Shown in pieces: positions 33,613-45,925 of a DNA stretch of 60,357 bases. The stretch is taken from contig WHUX01000282.1 in NCBI GenBank assembly GCA_015179025.1, forward strand, positions 1 through 60,357, written 5' to 3'. Each line of letters starts with the position of its first letter. Within the stretch, counting starts at the first letter, position 1. The notes below the pieces were generated by a model. The model made no database searches, was not told where the DNA came from, and was given only the letters and a program-made list of their open reading frames with translations. Both the position numbers and the translations under genes were made by a program. The stretch is from Terfezia claveryi (Eukaryota; Ascomycota; Pezizomycetes; Pezizales; Pezizaceae).

Positions 33613-33700
33613 TAGTCTTTATTACTGTGCAAACTATACTTACTCGTCACCTCAATTTTTTCTTTTTCTATTCTTGCAGCCTTCTTCTTTGCATGCTAAC

Positions 33701-34930
33701 ATGGCTGAATCAGTTGAAAAAGACTTAAGTATCAACAAGCTGAACTGCTCAAACTATCAGGAATAGAAGAGAGATATCAAGATGATTCTAATCATAAAGG
33801 GGCTATGGTTCACTCTACAGGCGAACAGACCACTAGCTGAGCTTCAAAAGAACCTGGAAAACTGGATGTGGGAACAACAAAAAGCCCTTGCTATCATCCA
33901 CCTAAACTGTGAACGAGAGCAAAAACTTTTGATCTCAGATACAGATATAGGAATTGAGGTATAGGAAATCCTAGCAGACAAGTATGTTTCAACAGATATG
34001 GTAAATATACTTAAAGTAGAGTAGGCTTTTGGGAAAGCTTGAAAGAGACTAGATCAATCAATCACTTCCTAAATAGCCTATATGAAATCTCTGGCAAACT
34101 AGTTGAGGGAAATGGGAGAAGAGGTAGCTCAAGACAGAGTTGCTCAAAGGATCTTGAATAGAGTAGAGAAAGAATACTGAAGCACAAAAGCCTCGTTGAG
34201 ATCAAATAGATAACTGACGGTCAAAACTATAGCTCAGCAGTTAGAAGCAGCTGAACTAGAAATGAGAGAAGAAGAAGAAGAAGACAAGAAAATGACAACA
34301 GTATTTACTAAGACAAAGTAGACTCCTCCTAATATAGGCATACCCCCAACTACAATTACAAACCAGTACAATGTGAATCCCAAACAAGTAAACTCTGGGT
34401 CAATGCATGAACCAACTGTGGTGGTTATGAGTATGGAGGGAAATCAATATCGTGAGAACTATTATTATAGTAATCAGTATACTGGTCTGCAATGAACAAC
34501 ATCGACACAAATGCCAAGCTACAGGAGCCATCTATATATACGTAATGGCACCTCCTGTTCCAGATGTGGGAACTTAGGACATGATAAATCAAGTTGCTAG
34601 GTAAGACACCTGGAACTTAAACCCTAGTAGATGCTCGACAAGGAAGAATGAAGACGACACTGAAAGTTCTCTATACCACAACAACAACAATCTCAACACT
34701 CACCCAATTAAAATTTCCAAGTATTCCAAAAAGATGTCTATGAAACTGTATAGCAGAATCCAGCATACATACGAAGTACCCAAAGTAATGTGGACACTAC
34801 ATCTATTCTTGGTCCCTCTTTGAGCTCAATAGACTGTTATGCTTCATCAAACTATATACAAACTATGTGGCACAATCAGGGTCTAAGCGGCAAACTACAT
34901 TTTGGATCGGAATATACTAGATCAGTATAA
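33701..34930 (+). pseudogene. Copia-2 gag (broken)
   Basis: Opens MAESVEKDLSINKLNCSNYQ, a typical Copia Gag N-terminus, with TAG next. It continues through KMILIIKGLWFTL, then EQQKALAIIHLNCE, past about ten stops. An intact CCHC zinc knuckle, CSRCGNLGHDKSSC, lies at 34556-34597, just before another TAG. Stops are mostly CAG/CAA/CGA/TGG derivatives. Confidence 0.82.
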
Positions 34931-34939
34931 TAAGGAAAG

Positions 34940-36455
34940 ATGGAAATACAAAATAAAGAAGAGGGAGGAGTGGGGCCTGTAGATGAGCCTGGAAAGTGGT
35001 TAGTAGATATAGGCACAAGCAATCACTACAGCCCTTTTAAACATCTCTTTTTACAATTAGTAGAGTATATCCCACCAGTGGAAATACTGATAGGAAATGG
35101 ATGGGTATTCACTAGCTACTATGGGACAATACCACTAATTATATGTATTAAAGGGGAGGTGATACAAATACACATGGAAAAAGTTCTATATGTGCCAACA
35201 CTTCAAACTCACGTAAACCTGTTTTCAGTAGTGGTGCTTGCTGAAAGAGGATTTTACTCCAATTTTGGCTCGAAAGATGTCAAATTTTCTCTTGATGGAC
35301 AAATACTGATGCAAGGAGTCAGACTAGAAGCCAGCTGGTATTTGGACTATGATATGAGATCATACGAACTCTATCTTTCTGTACAGGATAAGGGACAGGC
35401 TAGTCCAGACACACTCGAAGTATGGCATCAGAGACTTGGACACCTAAATAAGAGGGATGTTGAATATCTACAACATCTTGCAACAGGCCTAGAAATCAGC
35501 AAACCTTCATCACTAAACAAAATACAATGCGCTGGATGCCTGGTAGGCAAAAACCACCAAGATATCTCTAGAGTTCCAAGAACACCTACAACATAAAAAT
35601 TAGCTATTGTGTTCATTAATATTTATGGCCCTATGAGAATAAAAGAGTTATTTAGTAATGTTAGATATTTCTGTGCATTTATGGATAGAAAGACTCACTT
35701 TACATGGGTATATTGCATTAAGACAAAGGATGAAATAAGAGTGGCTTGGATAGAATGGTTAGCAGTACAATAGAATTGGATAGGCTTGAATATTCAGATC
35801 CTATTCTCTAATAATGAACCATCTCTACTGTAAATCGAATTATAAGCCATACTCGCACAACATGGAATACAGCATTTTATAACCTAAGCATACAGTTCTG
35901 AAATGAATGGCTTAGCCGAAATCACAATCAAACACATTGTACAGCGAGCCTCAGCAATGATGCATACAGCCAACCTACCAGAAGGATTTTGGCTGGAAGT
36001 AGTGAGGGTATCAACATATCTAAAAAACCATTCACCTCATAAAGCCATCGGAATGACGCCATATGAAGCATGGTTCAGCGTCAAACCAGATTTGGTATAC
36101 ATATGAATATTTGGTTGCTGATACTATGGACATGTAGAGAAGAAACTGAGAATGAAGTGGGAATCACATACCATAGAGGGTATATTGATGGGCTATTTCA
36201 TATATGAGGGCTTATACGTAGTATACAATGTCAATAGGAGAATAATGGTAAAAAAGAGGGACGTAAGTTTCTTCGAAAATCTGATATGGCACCCAACCAT
36301 GGAAGGATATGGCCTAGCAACAGGATATAATATTTTGGGTAAACAAGTAATAGAAGGAGCAGAGATATCAGCCATAGTTGAAATGGAAGAAGAAGGTAAT
36401 GAAGAAGAAGGTAATGATGAAAACACTGATAGATAGATAGACAAACCTTCCAGCA
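34940..36455 (+). pseudogene. Copia-2 protease and integrase (broken)
   Basis: The protease active site is damaged: WLVDIGTSNHYSPF, where D-S/T-G-A is expected. The pre-integrase domain is open (VWHQRLGHLNKRDVEYLQ, then CAGCLVGKNHQ, giving the H...H...C..C finger). The integrase core follows with several stops: INIYGPMRIKELF, then LFSNNEPSLL (Asp lost), then AYSSEMNGLAEITIKH with the catalytic Glu replaced in context. The C-terminal region is NHSPHKAIGMTPYEAWF. Confidence 0.85.
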
Positions 36456-36799
36456 GCAAAATATAAGAAGCCTAAAACCAACAACCAATAATATACTGGC
36501 ACTATCAATGGCGAATATAGGAATAAGCACTATGGAAACGAATAATGAGGCTGAATCAGTACTAGGAAAGGATGAAGAAGATACATATATTCCTATCGAT
36601 ACCATGTGTAGCTTGGTATCAATGTCTTTTGTATACTAAGTACTCAAGGAATGGCAACAACAGAGAAAGAAACCTCGACAAGAAGAGATGAAGGGGATGA
36701 ATAAGAAGATTAAAGATAGAGAAAGAGAATACAGGGAACAATATAAGAAGTTGAAATGAGAATATGGGATCTGGGACGAACCTAATATTAAAAATGCTG

Positions 36800-37991
36800 T
36801 TGACGTAGAAAACCCTACAACTTGGTGACAAGCAATAGCTAGCCCAAATAAAGCCCTATGGCTAAAAGCAGCATTTGATGAGATATGTTCTATCACATAG
36901 ATGACAACCTTTGATTTCGTCATAGATATGCCAGAAAGCAGAAGAGCACTACTATCAAAATAGGTTTGGTCGACCAAACGAGGAACATCAGGAAAAATTG
37001 AGAAATTCAAAGCTAGATAGGTAGTAAGAGGTGATAAACAAAAGAAGGGTATAGACTTCAATGAAACTTTTGCTACAGTAGCAAGCCTGACTACTCTATG
37101 AATTATTCTTAGCATTACAGCATAATTGGAACTCTCTATAGATCAAATAGATATTATCTCAGCTTTCCTAAATGGGTTGATTGACACAATCGTATATTTA
37201 ATGCAACCAGAAGGTTTCGCCTTAGGTCTACGAATGGGAAGATTTTATATCCTACACAAAAGTATCTATGGTTTATGCCAAGCAGCAAGAATTTGGTATA
37301 ATATCCTATATGAGGCTCTTATCGAAATTGGCTTCACTAGACTGGCAGCTGATCTCGCCTGCTAGTTAAAAATGACCTTAACTACTATTATATTTGTTAT
37401 AGCATATGTCAATGACACCCTATCAGTAGGCAATGAAGAGGATGTGAGGGAGACAAAGGAACAATTAAAAAAGAAGTTCAAAACAAAAGATATGGGGAAA
37501 GGGAAAGTCTTCATCGGCCTAAACCTCATGAGAGACAAGGAGAAAGGCTTAATTACTATTGACTAAGCCCACTATGTGAGAGAAATATTGGACATCAGGA
37601 AGAAATTATAGTTTACCTTTAGTGGTACCTAAGGTACCTAGCAAACAAATAGTACTTGTTTTATAGGTGCCTTGGGTGCCACTAAAGGCAAACTATAATT
37701 CTTTCCTGATAGAAACATATGGTATGCTGGATTGCAATCCAGTTACATGTCCAATAGTATCAGGAACTGTACTGGTAAAGGGTACAGAAGAGGAACTGCT
37801 ATCGGTCATTGAGAAGAAACTATACCAAGCAATGATAGGATCTTTAGGATACCTAATGAATTGTTCTAGACCTGACTTCACCCAGGCAGTCACTAAATTA
37901 GCTCAATTCATAGCTTTTCCCACTTCCATACATATGATGGCAGCAAAACACGTTTTCTGATACTTGAAAGGAACGATGAATGTAGGGCTCA
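36800..37991 (+). pseudogene. Copia-2 reverse transcriptase (broken)
   Basis: RT blocks can be read in order: KALWLKAAFDEICSI, then VWSTKRGTSGKIEKFKAR, DFNETFATVASLTT, QIDIISAFLNGLID, LHKSIYGLCQAARIWY. The active site reads AYVNDTLSVGN (YVDD expected, first Asp changed to Asn). The frame is interrupted by a 97-bp palindrome at 37604-37701 and then resumes YGMLDCNPVTCPI and MIGSLGYLMNCSRPD. It stops at the Gypsy insertion. Confidence 0.85.
37604..37701. mobile_element. Very short palindromic MITE-like insertion in the Copia-2 RT
   Basis: AATTATAGTTTACCTTTAGT at the left is mirrored by ACTAAAGGCAAACTATAATT at the right. The arms pair for about 35 bp around a small loop (about 37640-37660). The host RT reading frame flanks it on both sides and would be continuous without it. 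Termini are ambiguous because the palindrome runs into the presumed duplication (AATT). Confidence 0.7.
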
Positions 37992-37996
37992 CTCTA

Positions 37997-38716
37997 TGTA
38001 ATGGAGAACGTTGTTTCATTGCTTATATAAATGATTATATACTTTTGTATTTCCTATATTACTACTATGTTATGTAACTAAGCCTCTCGGTTGAAGGACT
38101 AGCCTTCTACCACCTCATACTGTTTTATAAGGGTCCATAGCATGCGGAATCTGCCATGGGAAGTTCCATGGCACTTGCCATATGAAGACACCCTCATTAT
38201 GGCTGCGTGACCTCTGTTTAAGGCATGTGACTCATTACTATGGCCACATGACTATCGTTTAAGGCGTGTGACTCATTACCATGGCCACATGACTATCGTT
38301 TAAGGTGTGTGACTCATTACCATGGCCACATGACCCCTTTTATACAGCGCACTACCTTCTGGTGTGCCACCCTTTATTGTATTTATTTCCTTAGTCATCA
38401 GATCTCAGAGGAGTATAAATAGGCCGCTGGATTCCCTCTGGAATCCACAGAAAGACAAGAAGCAACCAAGCAAGCACTCAGAGCAAGCAAGCGTATATTC
38501 CGATCAGATCAAGATCATATAGCTTAGATAGCACAAATCATATAAGATAGATTACACCAGTTAATTACTGTTCCCTTTGGGAACGTCCTACATAGTAATC
38601 TCCCTACCCTTCTGAGGTCTTACCTCAGCAGAACCGAAATACACAAACGTCCGTACCTACAGATATAGATTGTATAAACGGTACCGAATGAATACTGTCT
38701 AGTACCATTCATTACA
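37997..38716 (+). repeat. 5' LTR of the Gypsy element
   Basis: 720 bp. Contains three copies of the GGCGTGTGACTCATTAC unit, a TATA-like GTATAAATAGGCCGC at about 38412 and the GAGGTCTTACCTCAGCAGAA stem (about 38611). It is about 42 bp longer than the 3' LTR, partly from an extra copy of that unit. Confidence 0.93.
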
Positions 38717-38963
38717 TTTTTTTTAACTTACTTACCTAATCTTTACTCTTAAATCCAAGGCTTAATCAACCTTTGGATACATTTATTACACTCACGCAAG
38801 TGTATACAATTCGACAAATAAAGTGCACATATAAAATCGATATCGTTATTCAACTAGCTAGCCAACAAAAAATCCAACAAACGAGACATCAGACTCTCAA
38901 CTGCAGTACATCAACAAAAGACTTAGAAGCAAGCTAAGCAGAGCTCTAACGGGCAGTGGTATC

Positions 38964-39731
38964 CTACATTAAACAATCCCACCCTCGTTCACAACACTTT
39001 TCCCAATAAGATCGACAACTCATCTTGTACTCCTGGCAACCGCCATTACATCTGTACCTGTAAATCCAGTACACCATTGAAAAACCAGCCCCCCAGGTCC
39101 CAGGAATAATTGGTCTAAACAACCAAGCGTCACAATCCCAAGGCTCAAATTTCGCTGCCTCCACTGCAGCCATTTCCTCCAGAAAAGAATTACCTCCATC
39201 AGAACCTTCCTTAGGCCCAGACATCTCTACCAATACCTCTGCACCCCCAACGTCTACCTCAACACACCAATCAGAAAACATGACACTCTTGCCAGAAGAA
39301 CTAGAACTAGATTCTAGACCAGTAGACGAAGAAAAATCAGGACCATAAGAAACATCAGGATCCTGACATCCAGCCTCACCAGCCTCGTGAGCCACCGAGC
39401 CAACAGAACTGTCAGTCGAACGGAGATCATAAGGATCATCAGCCACCACACCATCAGCACAGAAAGGTGCCAAAGAAGAAAAGTAACTCGACGATCGTAT
39501 CGCATAACCAGCTGCATTTGGTTGCGGACAGATGACGAAATCAGATATAATGGTGTCTGAACTTAGTAAGAAGACTAAGAGGTCGAGACGGTTAACTATG
39601 TTACCTGAAGATATTAAGAAATTAGTAGAAGAAACTCCCAGAAAAACCAGATTTATAGTTCCTAACACAGAAGGGGAAATAAATCTGCTCATCGATATAG
39701 AAATAGGAGAACCAAGTGGAGCAGGAACCAA
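38964..39731 (-). CDS. Antisense ORF in the Gypsy leader
   Basis: A minus-strand open frame lies between the 5' LTR and gag; its first 65 or so codons overlap the start of gag on the other strand. The unique part is protein-like: acidic and Ser-rich (STDSSVGSVAHEAGEAG, then SSSTGLESSSSSSGKS). A W/C-rich end follows (WDCDAWLFRPIIPGTWGAG, then CRSYWEKCCERGWDCLM). No family is recognised. The apparent first residue is a TTG; the true start may be an internal ATG (about 39692 or 39280) or a spliced exon. Antisense ORFs in leader or 3' regions are known for some plant and fungal Gypsy elements, so a real accessory product is possible. Confidence 0.45.
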   Translation of the reverse strand: MVPAPLGSPISISMSRFISPSVLGTINLVFLGVSSTNFLISSGNIVNRLDLLVFLLSSDTIISDFVICPQPNAAGYAIRSSSYFSSLAPFCADGVVADDPYDLRSTDSSVGSVAHEAGEAGCQDPDVSYGPDFSSSTGLESSSSSSGKSVMFSDWCVEVDVGGAEVLVEMSGPKEGSDGGNSFLEEMAAVEAAKFEPWDCDAWLFRPIIPGTWGAGFSMVYWIYRYRCNGGCQEYKMSCRSYWEKCCERGWDCLM

Positions 39732-41213
39732 ACTATATTTTAGTATGGCTTTACCTCTCGCACCAGAAGAATTTTGGAACAGACATCTTCCAACAATTGA
39801 GGAGATTTCGAAATATACTCGCTCAATGGGACATTCCCAACAGTATCATCCTGATGATACTCGACTCTTAATGGAAGCCATAGCAAAACACTACTTATGG
39901 CTAACACCTTACCCATTCAAAGAAGAAGACTTAGAAATGAACGCATTTTTAAGTAAAGAATTAAGGAAACCTGTTGTTCCGCTTTTAAGGAAACCGAATT
40001 GGGTAATAAATAACTGGGAAGAAATAATGGCATTTATGATGAGCGGCACTCATCTAGAAGAATCAGCACATACCGCGGAGGATTTTTTCAATCCTAGCAA
40101 AGAACTTCTAGGAGCGTTCATGAGAACACCGAAAGATCAATCGAAAGACAAAGGTCGAGCACCTGAGACACCAGAAAGGAGGACTGGGTCAGCCAAAGAA
40201 CCAGACGATAAAGACCAACCACCAGAAGATATAGAATTACCAGAAGATGATGATGATCTAGATACAGGACTAGACCAACAAAAGCAGAAAACGCAAGGAG
40301 GAGGACAAGACCCCGATGATAGCAGAGATGATAGCTCGGACTCTGATAAGGCATCGTCAGTTGCAAGTCAAACTCTTAAAAGAAAACCCAAACGAGGAAA
40401 ATCAGTTGAACACCAGCAATGGGAATCTACAACAGGAATGGTTACAACAGGTAACCATGAAGCAATGAATGCTTTAAAAGGAATAAAGATTGATATACCA
40501 GAAAAATTAAGAGGAGAAGACAAAAAATGGCAAGACTTACAATATTTTGACTCTTAGGCCACAGCAATGCAACGTTGGTTTGTTCTCAAAGAATAGATTT
40601 GGAAGGCGCTTCAGCTCTGGAAATTGTTGGATTCAGAATGGAAGGAAGCGCGCTCACTACTTATAATCAATTCCTAAGAGAAAAAGGAAAGAATGCGACA
40701 TTCTTTGGTTTCATACTAGCGCTAAGGGATTTTCTGATACCCTCTACTAGTAAGGACATTTTGTGGAAACGATGGGAGATAGCCACACCATACAAGGACG
40801 GAGGTCACATGGGAATCAAACAGTTTGCCAACTGGCTTACTGAAATGCAAATCAAATTGATTGACAAGGATGGCAAACAATCAATATCGCAGGAAGTAAA
40901 AAGAAGTAAGTTTCTTAATCACCTGCCGCCATACATGTCAGCTACATTAATTCCTTTAATCAAAGAAGAATAGTCATATGATCAGCTCGTACATCAAGTG
41001 GAGTTATATGAAGCTTCCAAGAAGGATATTGCCCCACCATCCACAACAAATACATCCCGACGACAACACCCTCGGAATGAAAATCGAAGTCACGGTCCAC
41101 GTAGGGACCAGAATCAATGACAAAAAACAAGATTTAACCCTAGCAGCAATCCCAACACCAAACCCAACACAGAAAATCGGAAGGACTCAGATTGGGACAC
41201 CATCACAAAAAAA
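39532..41213 (+). pseudogene. Gypsy gag (frameshifted)
   Basis: ATG 39532 opens a 341-codon frame with an acidic, Asp/Gln-rich middle (DDDDLDTGLDQQKQKTQ) that ends at a TAG at 40555 (TGG to TAG fits). A frameshift near 40590 leads to the retrotransposon Gag core: EGASALEIVGFRMEGSAL, then QFANWLTEMQIKL, then VKRSKFLNHLPPYM. A further TAG near 40971 precedes a basic linker. Confidence 0.82.
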
Positions 41214-42790
41214 TTGGATCAGAAGACGAAGATGCAATTAATTAAAGACAAGAAATGTCTATGGTGTTGGAACCCTGGACACTCCTACAAGGACTGTAGG
41301 AAACGAAAAAATAAGGTACCCATGTGTACAGCCGCACAAGATTTAGCTATGCCGATAGCCACCAAGGATAAAAACAACAAGGATAAAATCAAGGAACGAC
41401 CCTTGTCAAGACAGGTACCAGATTTTAGCAAGGTATTCGTTAAAGCTAATGAACACCCCGCACTAGCTTTAATTGATCTCCAAACGAAGGGAGGAGACTT
41501 AATCAATTCTCAATTTGTACACCTATACAAAATACCGACTAGAAGTATCGAGAAGAAATTATTAAGTACTGCAATTAAAGGCTCAAAGGGAACGATAGAC
41601 AAAGCTTGTACTATCAAACTTGATTGGATAGGTTATGTAGAAGAACTAATGTTCTATGTAGCTCATTTGACCAGATGGGACATAATACTAGGAGAACCTG
41701 CTCTCAACAAAGTGCGAGCAATAATTCCTGCCCATCAAGAACCAGTTACTATCCAGCCGGAAAACATTCCACGATTCCAGCTAAGTGTATGGAAGGGATC
41801 TAGAACCATGGCGAATGGTATAAGATCAGCGTATACACAGGTCAGTTGTGAATCAGTCACAGATTATAGTGAACCGGATAATTGGGAAAATATTAGTGAC
41901 GAAGATGAAACCGATTCAGAAAGAGAACTCGTGACAGCTGTTTCTACTGTACAGAAATAATTCAACCTGTAACGGAGTTTCCCTTATTATTTCCCAAGAC
42001 AATTCCATGGGAATTACCTCCACTAAGAAAAATTAATCACTCTATCAAACCAAAAGCAGGAGCTACTTGGATACCAAAATGGCGACCCTCAGGACATCGA
42101 TTTAGACAACAAATCCATGACAAATTAGTTGAAGAAGAAGCATCAGGTCGCATATATAGAGTAGAAAATGACACAAATGCTGTAGTCATGTTCACTATCC
42201 CTAAATGAGATAAACCGGAAGAAGCCAGACATGTCAATGATTGTCGAGACTGCAATTTAGCCGTCGAACTGGACCACACTACATTGCCAGATATCAATGA
42301 AGCTATTGAACTAGTAGCGGACAATCCCATTTGGACTAAGCTTGATTTAGCCGACGGATTTTTTAATATCAGGAACAATAAAGAATCTGAGCAACACTCT
42401 ACCTTTTTATGTCATATGGGATATTTCAGAAGTAGAGTTATGCAACAAGGGATCGTAACGCATCTGCTACCATGGTTCGTATTATGCATGAAATTTTTAA
42501 GGACATGGTCTATAAAAATTTAATCATCTATATTGATGATATTATTATATTCTCTAAAACATATGAAGAATATGTAGAATTGTTGAAGAAAGTACTTCAA
42601 CGTCTACAGGACGAGAAATTTTATCTCAAAGAAAGCAAATGCCAGTTCTTTACTCCAAGATTGGAAATCTTAGGACACGTTTTAACATCAGATGGATTAC
42701 ATGTAGACCCGAAGAAGAGGACTACTATATTAACATTTCCAACTCCTACAAGAAAAAAGATCTTAGAGGATTCTTGGAATCGTTAATTAT
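41214..42790 (+). pseudogene. Gypsy nucleocapsid knuckle, protease and reverse transcriptase (frameshifted)
   Basis: The CCHC knuckle CLWCWNPGHSYKDC lies at about 41256. The protease region is ALIDLQTKGGDLINSQFV, then RWDIILGEPAL. RT is split over two frames: KPKAGATWIPKWRPSGHR, then TKLDLADGFFNIR (motif with the first catalytic Asp). After a shift near 42470 comes NLIIYIDDIIIFSKTYEEY, where the YIDD active site is intact, then LGHVLTSDGLHVDPKK. A TGA near 42208 and at least two frameshifts disable it. Confidence 0.85.
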
Positions 42791-42811
42791 CTTAGCAGAT
42801 TTATTTCTGAC

Positions 42812-43490
42812 TTGGCATCATATACAAGCACCCTGTCAGAACTGCAAGGAGAAACAAAGAAATGGGAATGGACAGATACTCATAACGTAGCGTTTGAAAA
42901 ACTTAAGGAACTCGTGAATTTCCCATATGTTTTAAAACCCTGGAATAATGAATCTACTGAACGCAAATATTTAGTCTGTGATGCTAGTGATATAGGACTA
43001 GGATCTTGGATAGATCAAGGACCGTTGACGCATATCAGACCATCATGCTTCCACTCTAGAAAATTTAATCCAGCACAACTCAATTATCCTACCTTTCAAA
43101 AGAATTATTAGTGATTATTGACTCATTAAATTCTTTTGAAGTACAATTGAGAGGTCACAAGTTCACTATCCTTACCGACCACAAACCGTTAGTAACCTTC
43201 CATACTCAAACGCCTGCAAGTCAAAAATTGAGGCGATGGCAAGATTACCTAATGGAATTTGATACAGACATACAGCATACCGCAGGAAAGGAAAATTTGA
43301 TAGCAGACGCTCTATCAAGAAAGCATAAATACTTGGACACTCCCACCACCGAGGACGATTATATCTCCAACAGCATCGATCCTCCTAACCATACCTACAA
43401 CCGCAACATCTCTACCAACGCTTTAAGAACTTTCCACTCACCAAAACCCCTACTCAGAACAATATGGTTTCTCGTGGAGCTATAATTTCA
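42812..43490 (+). pseudogene. Gypsy RNase H
   Basis: Contains the connection region VAFEKLKELVNFPYVLKPW and RNase H motifs: KYLVCDASDIGLGSWID (catalytic Asp), QLNYPTFQKNY (a stop where the Glu-containing ELL follows), FTILTDHKPLVTF (Asp) and IQHTAGKENLIADALSRK (last Asp). It is split into two pieces by one TAG at 43109. Confidence 0.85.
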
Positions 43491-44600
43491 AGCATGTCGA
43501 CTGCGACTTCAATAAATGTCGTGGAAGAGCCGAAGAACTTGGACACCATATCTTCTGTCTATACTTCGAGGGCATCCAGGATGAAGAAAGCGAATATGAC
43601 ATGATGAAGGAAGAAGAGTCCTCAGATGACGAGACTCTATCTACTATACCAGAAGAAGTTTTCAGTGGGTATGATCGTGTACCCAATATAAACAAGAACA
43701 AACCCTTAACAGTTCTTGGACTAAGATATAGGCCTCCATCTTCTGAAAACGCACAACAAATACCCTCGCTCCTGAAGAAGCAAAGAAATTGCTATCGACC
43801 TGGCTCATAGCAATTGGCAACAACACAAAAGGATGCACTGGTCCTTTTGCCGTGATTTTTACTGTCCAGTTCATGGCAGCTCCCACGCCATGAACAACCG
43901 TATGTTCACCGTCGAAACATGTGCAATCTGCAACCACCACGACATGGCAGTTTGAACTGTGACCTGACAGCCTCAGTTCTTAAGAAGGAGAAGGAATTCC
44001 TTACGACTCGTATTGCGCATATCTTATCCGCAAATGAGCCTCAAAAGGAACTAGCACCAGTACAACAAACGCCAGCTTATCCACCTCCACCAGCTCTCAG
44101 CCGCGAAGAAGCTATCCAGGAAATTGGAGAATGGGCAAAAAGATGGATTGCCAACAAGCCGACACAACCCACTCTCCAACCCAGCATTCAGTTCAGTAAC
44201 CCTACCGAACAGATGACCAACGACAAATGGAACAGGAGATCATGAATACTCCTGTTGCCCTACAACAACCATGGAATGCACCTCAACAACCAGCTGCAAC
44301 TGCTAGCAGCAGTAACGCAATTCCAATCAACACCGCCGCCGTCACCACTCGTTCTAAAAAGCGAGTAGCCATTGACGAAGATCTACCCTCTTTCATTCAA
44401 GACACCAAGACCTCCAGACAGCGTTATGATTTCTGTAAGTTCTCAGGACATAATGCTTCTACATGCAAGGAGAAGAAACCCACCATCAATGACTTCAACA
44501 CAAGGATCGAACCGACCCTCAACAAGCTTATTGAAGAGAAGCACATCAGCGACGGATGGGAAGATGACAAGGACTACTTCATCACACACTGGCTTGACTA
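43490..44600 (+). pseudogene. Cys/His-rich spacer module between RNase H and integrase
   Basis: About 350 codons in shifting frames. It contains CDFNKCRGRAEELGHHIFC (about 43503), an acidic linker, WSFCRDFYCPVHGSS then FTVETCAICNHHD (about 43832-43940), a Pro/Gln-rich linker, and near the end the knuckle-like YDFCKFSGHNASTCKEK (about 44425). It looks like a second nucleic-acid-binding module with three metal-binding-like clusters. Such a module is not standard at this position in Ty3/Gypsy polyproteins. One piece (44227-44601) is open and in frame with the last cluster. Confidence 0.5.
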
Positions 44601-45925
44601 AGGAACAGGTATGAAAGCCGCATATCAATCATGCATGAGAGTATGTCCTATCTGGAAGAACTATTATGATACCTTTGTGAATCGTAAGGATCATAGAAGA
44701 AAAGATCGGATTTTTGTATGTCAAGAACCGACAAGGACAATGGAGACTAGTTTTGCCCTCTACCTTTAACATCGAAGGTAAGAACTATCTCGAATTGGTT
44801 ATTAAAGACGCACATGAAGCAACGCTCATAGTGGCATTGAAAAAACGATGAAATATCTTACTGACCGATATGATTGCCAGTCCTTTGCAGAACCAACTAA
44901 GGACTATATAGAAGTTGTGATACTTGTCAAGGACAAAGTATTCCAACAAGGGCCACTTGGACTGTAATCCATTACATTACCAAGTAGGCCATGGACTGAC
45001 ATATCGATGGATTTTCTTAAAGTAGCACCTGTGTTTACTAAGTGTTCAATTTTGTACCCGAATATTCCTGTTGAAGAAGATCATGTAGTTTGTATTTCAT
45101 GACTTTGGATGATTGTCGATAGACAATCAGGATTCAAGTTTCTTATTCCTGTCTCAGATAATTTCACAGCAGAACAATGTACTGCTACCTTTGATACTCA
45201 TGTAGTCCCGACTATGGGATACCCTTTCTGTATTGTTTTTGACCGCGACACTCTTTTTATGTCAACGCACTTTCAAGATTGGGCTAGGAATAAAGGAATA
45301 AGTTGGAACCGTCCACCGCATATCATCCACGTGCAGACGGACAATCGGAAATTGTGAACAAAGAAATTCTACAAGTAGCAAGAGCCTGTAAAATCGAAGG
45401 ATTTGATTGGCTACAGAAACTACCAGAGATATAGTTGAAACTTAACTCTAGGTATAATGCCGCTAGACAGAATAGTCCTTTTCCATACTATTTGGATTTA
45501 ATGCACATCTTGGCGTATCGATACTTCCATACCCCATTAATGCATATGTACCAGCAAATGAACATCATGAGGTAACGTCTAAAAACCTATATGACGCCAA
45601 GAAGACTCAAGCATCTCAAGCAAACAAACGACTACCCAATACAGCCAAATTTTCAGTTGGACAACAAGTTATGCTTTCCTCAGAAAACATCAACCTATCG
45701 AATGTCTCACCTAAACTCAAACCAAAATGGCTAGGCCCATTTCCCATTATTTCTAGTAATCGGAAACGCAATAACTATAGCCTAGACCTATCCAGCAACC
45801 TGACCTCCACCTCATATATAATACTTTTCATATTAGCAAACTCAAACCATACTACAAAAACGATCCCATCCAGTTCCCTCACAGACAATCTCAGGAACCA
45901 GGACCAATTCAAGAGATCGTTATAA
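44600..45925 (+). pseudogene. Gypsy integrase (broken)
   Basis: The H2C2 zinc-finger region starts near 44800 (DAHEATL in one frame, then HSGIEKTMKYLTDRYDC in another). The catalytic core is RPWTDISMDFLK (Asp), WMIVDRQSGFKFLIPVSDNF, then CIVFDRDTLFMSTHFQDW (second Asp). After a shift near 45350 comes the region that normally carries the catalytic Glu (PQTDGQSE). The C-terminal part is KLKPKWLGPFPII. Several stops and shifts are present. Confidence 0.82.
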
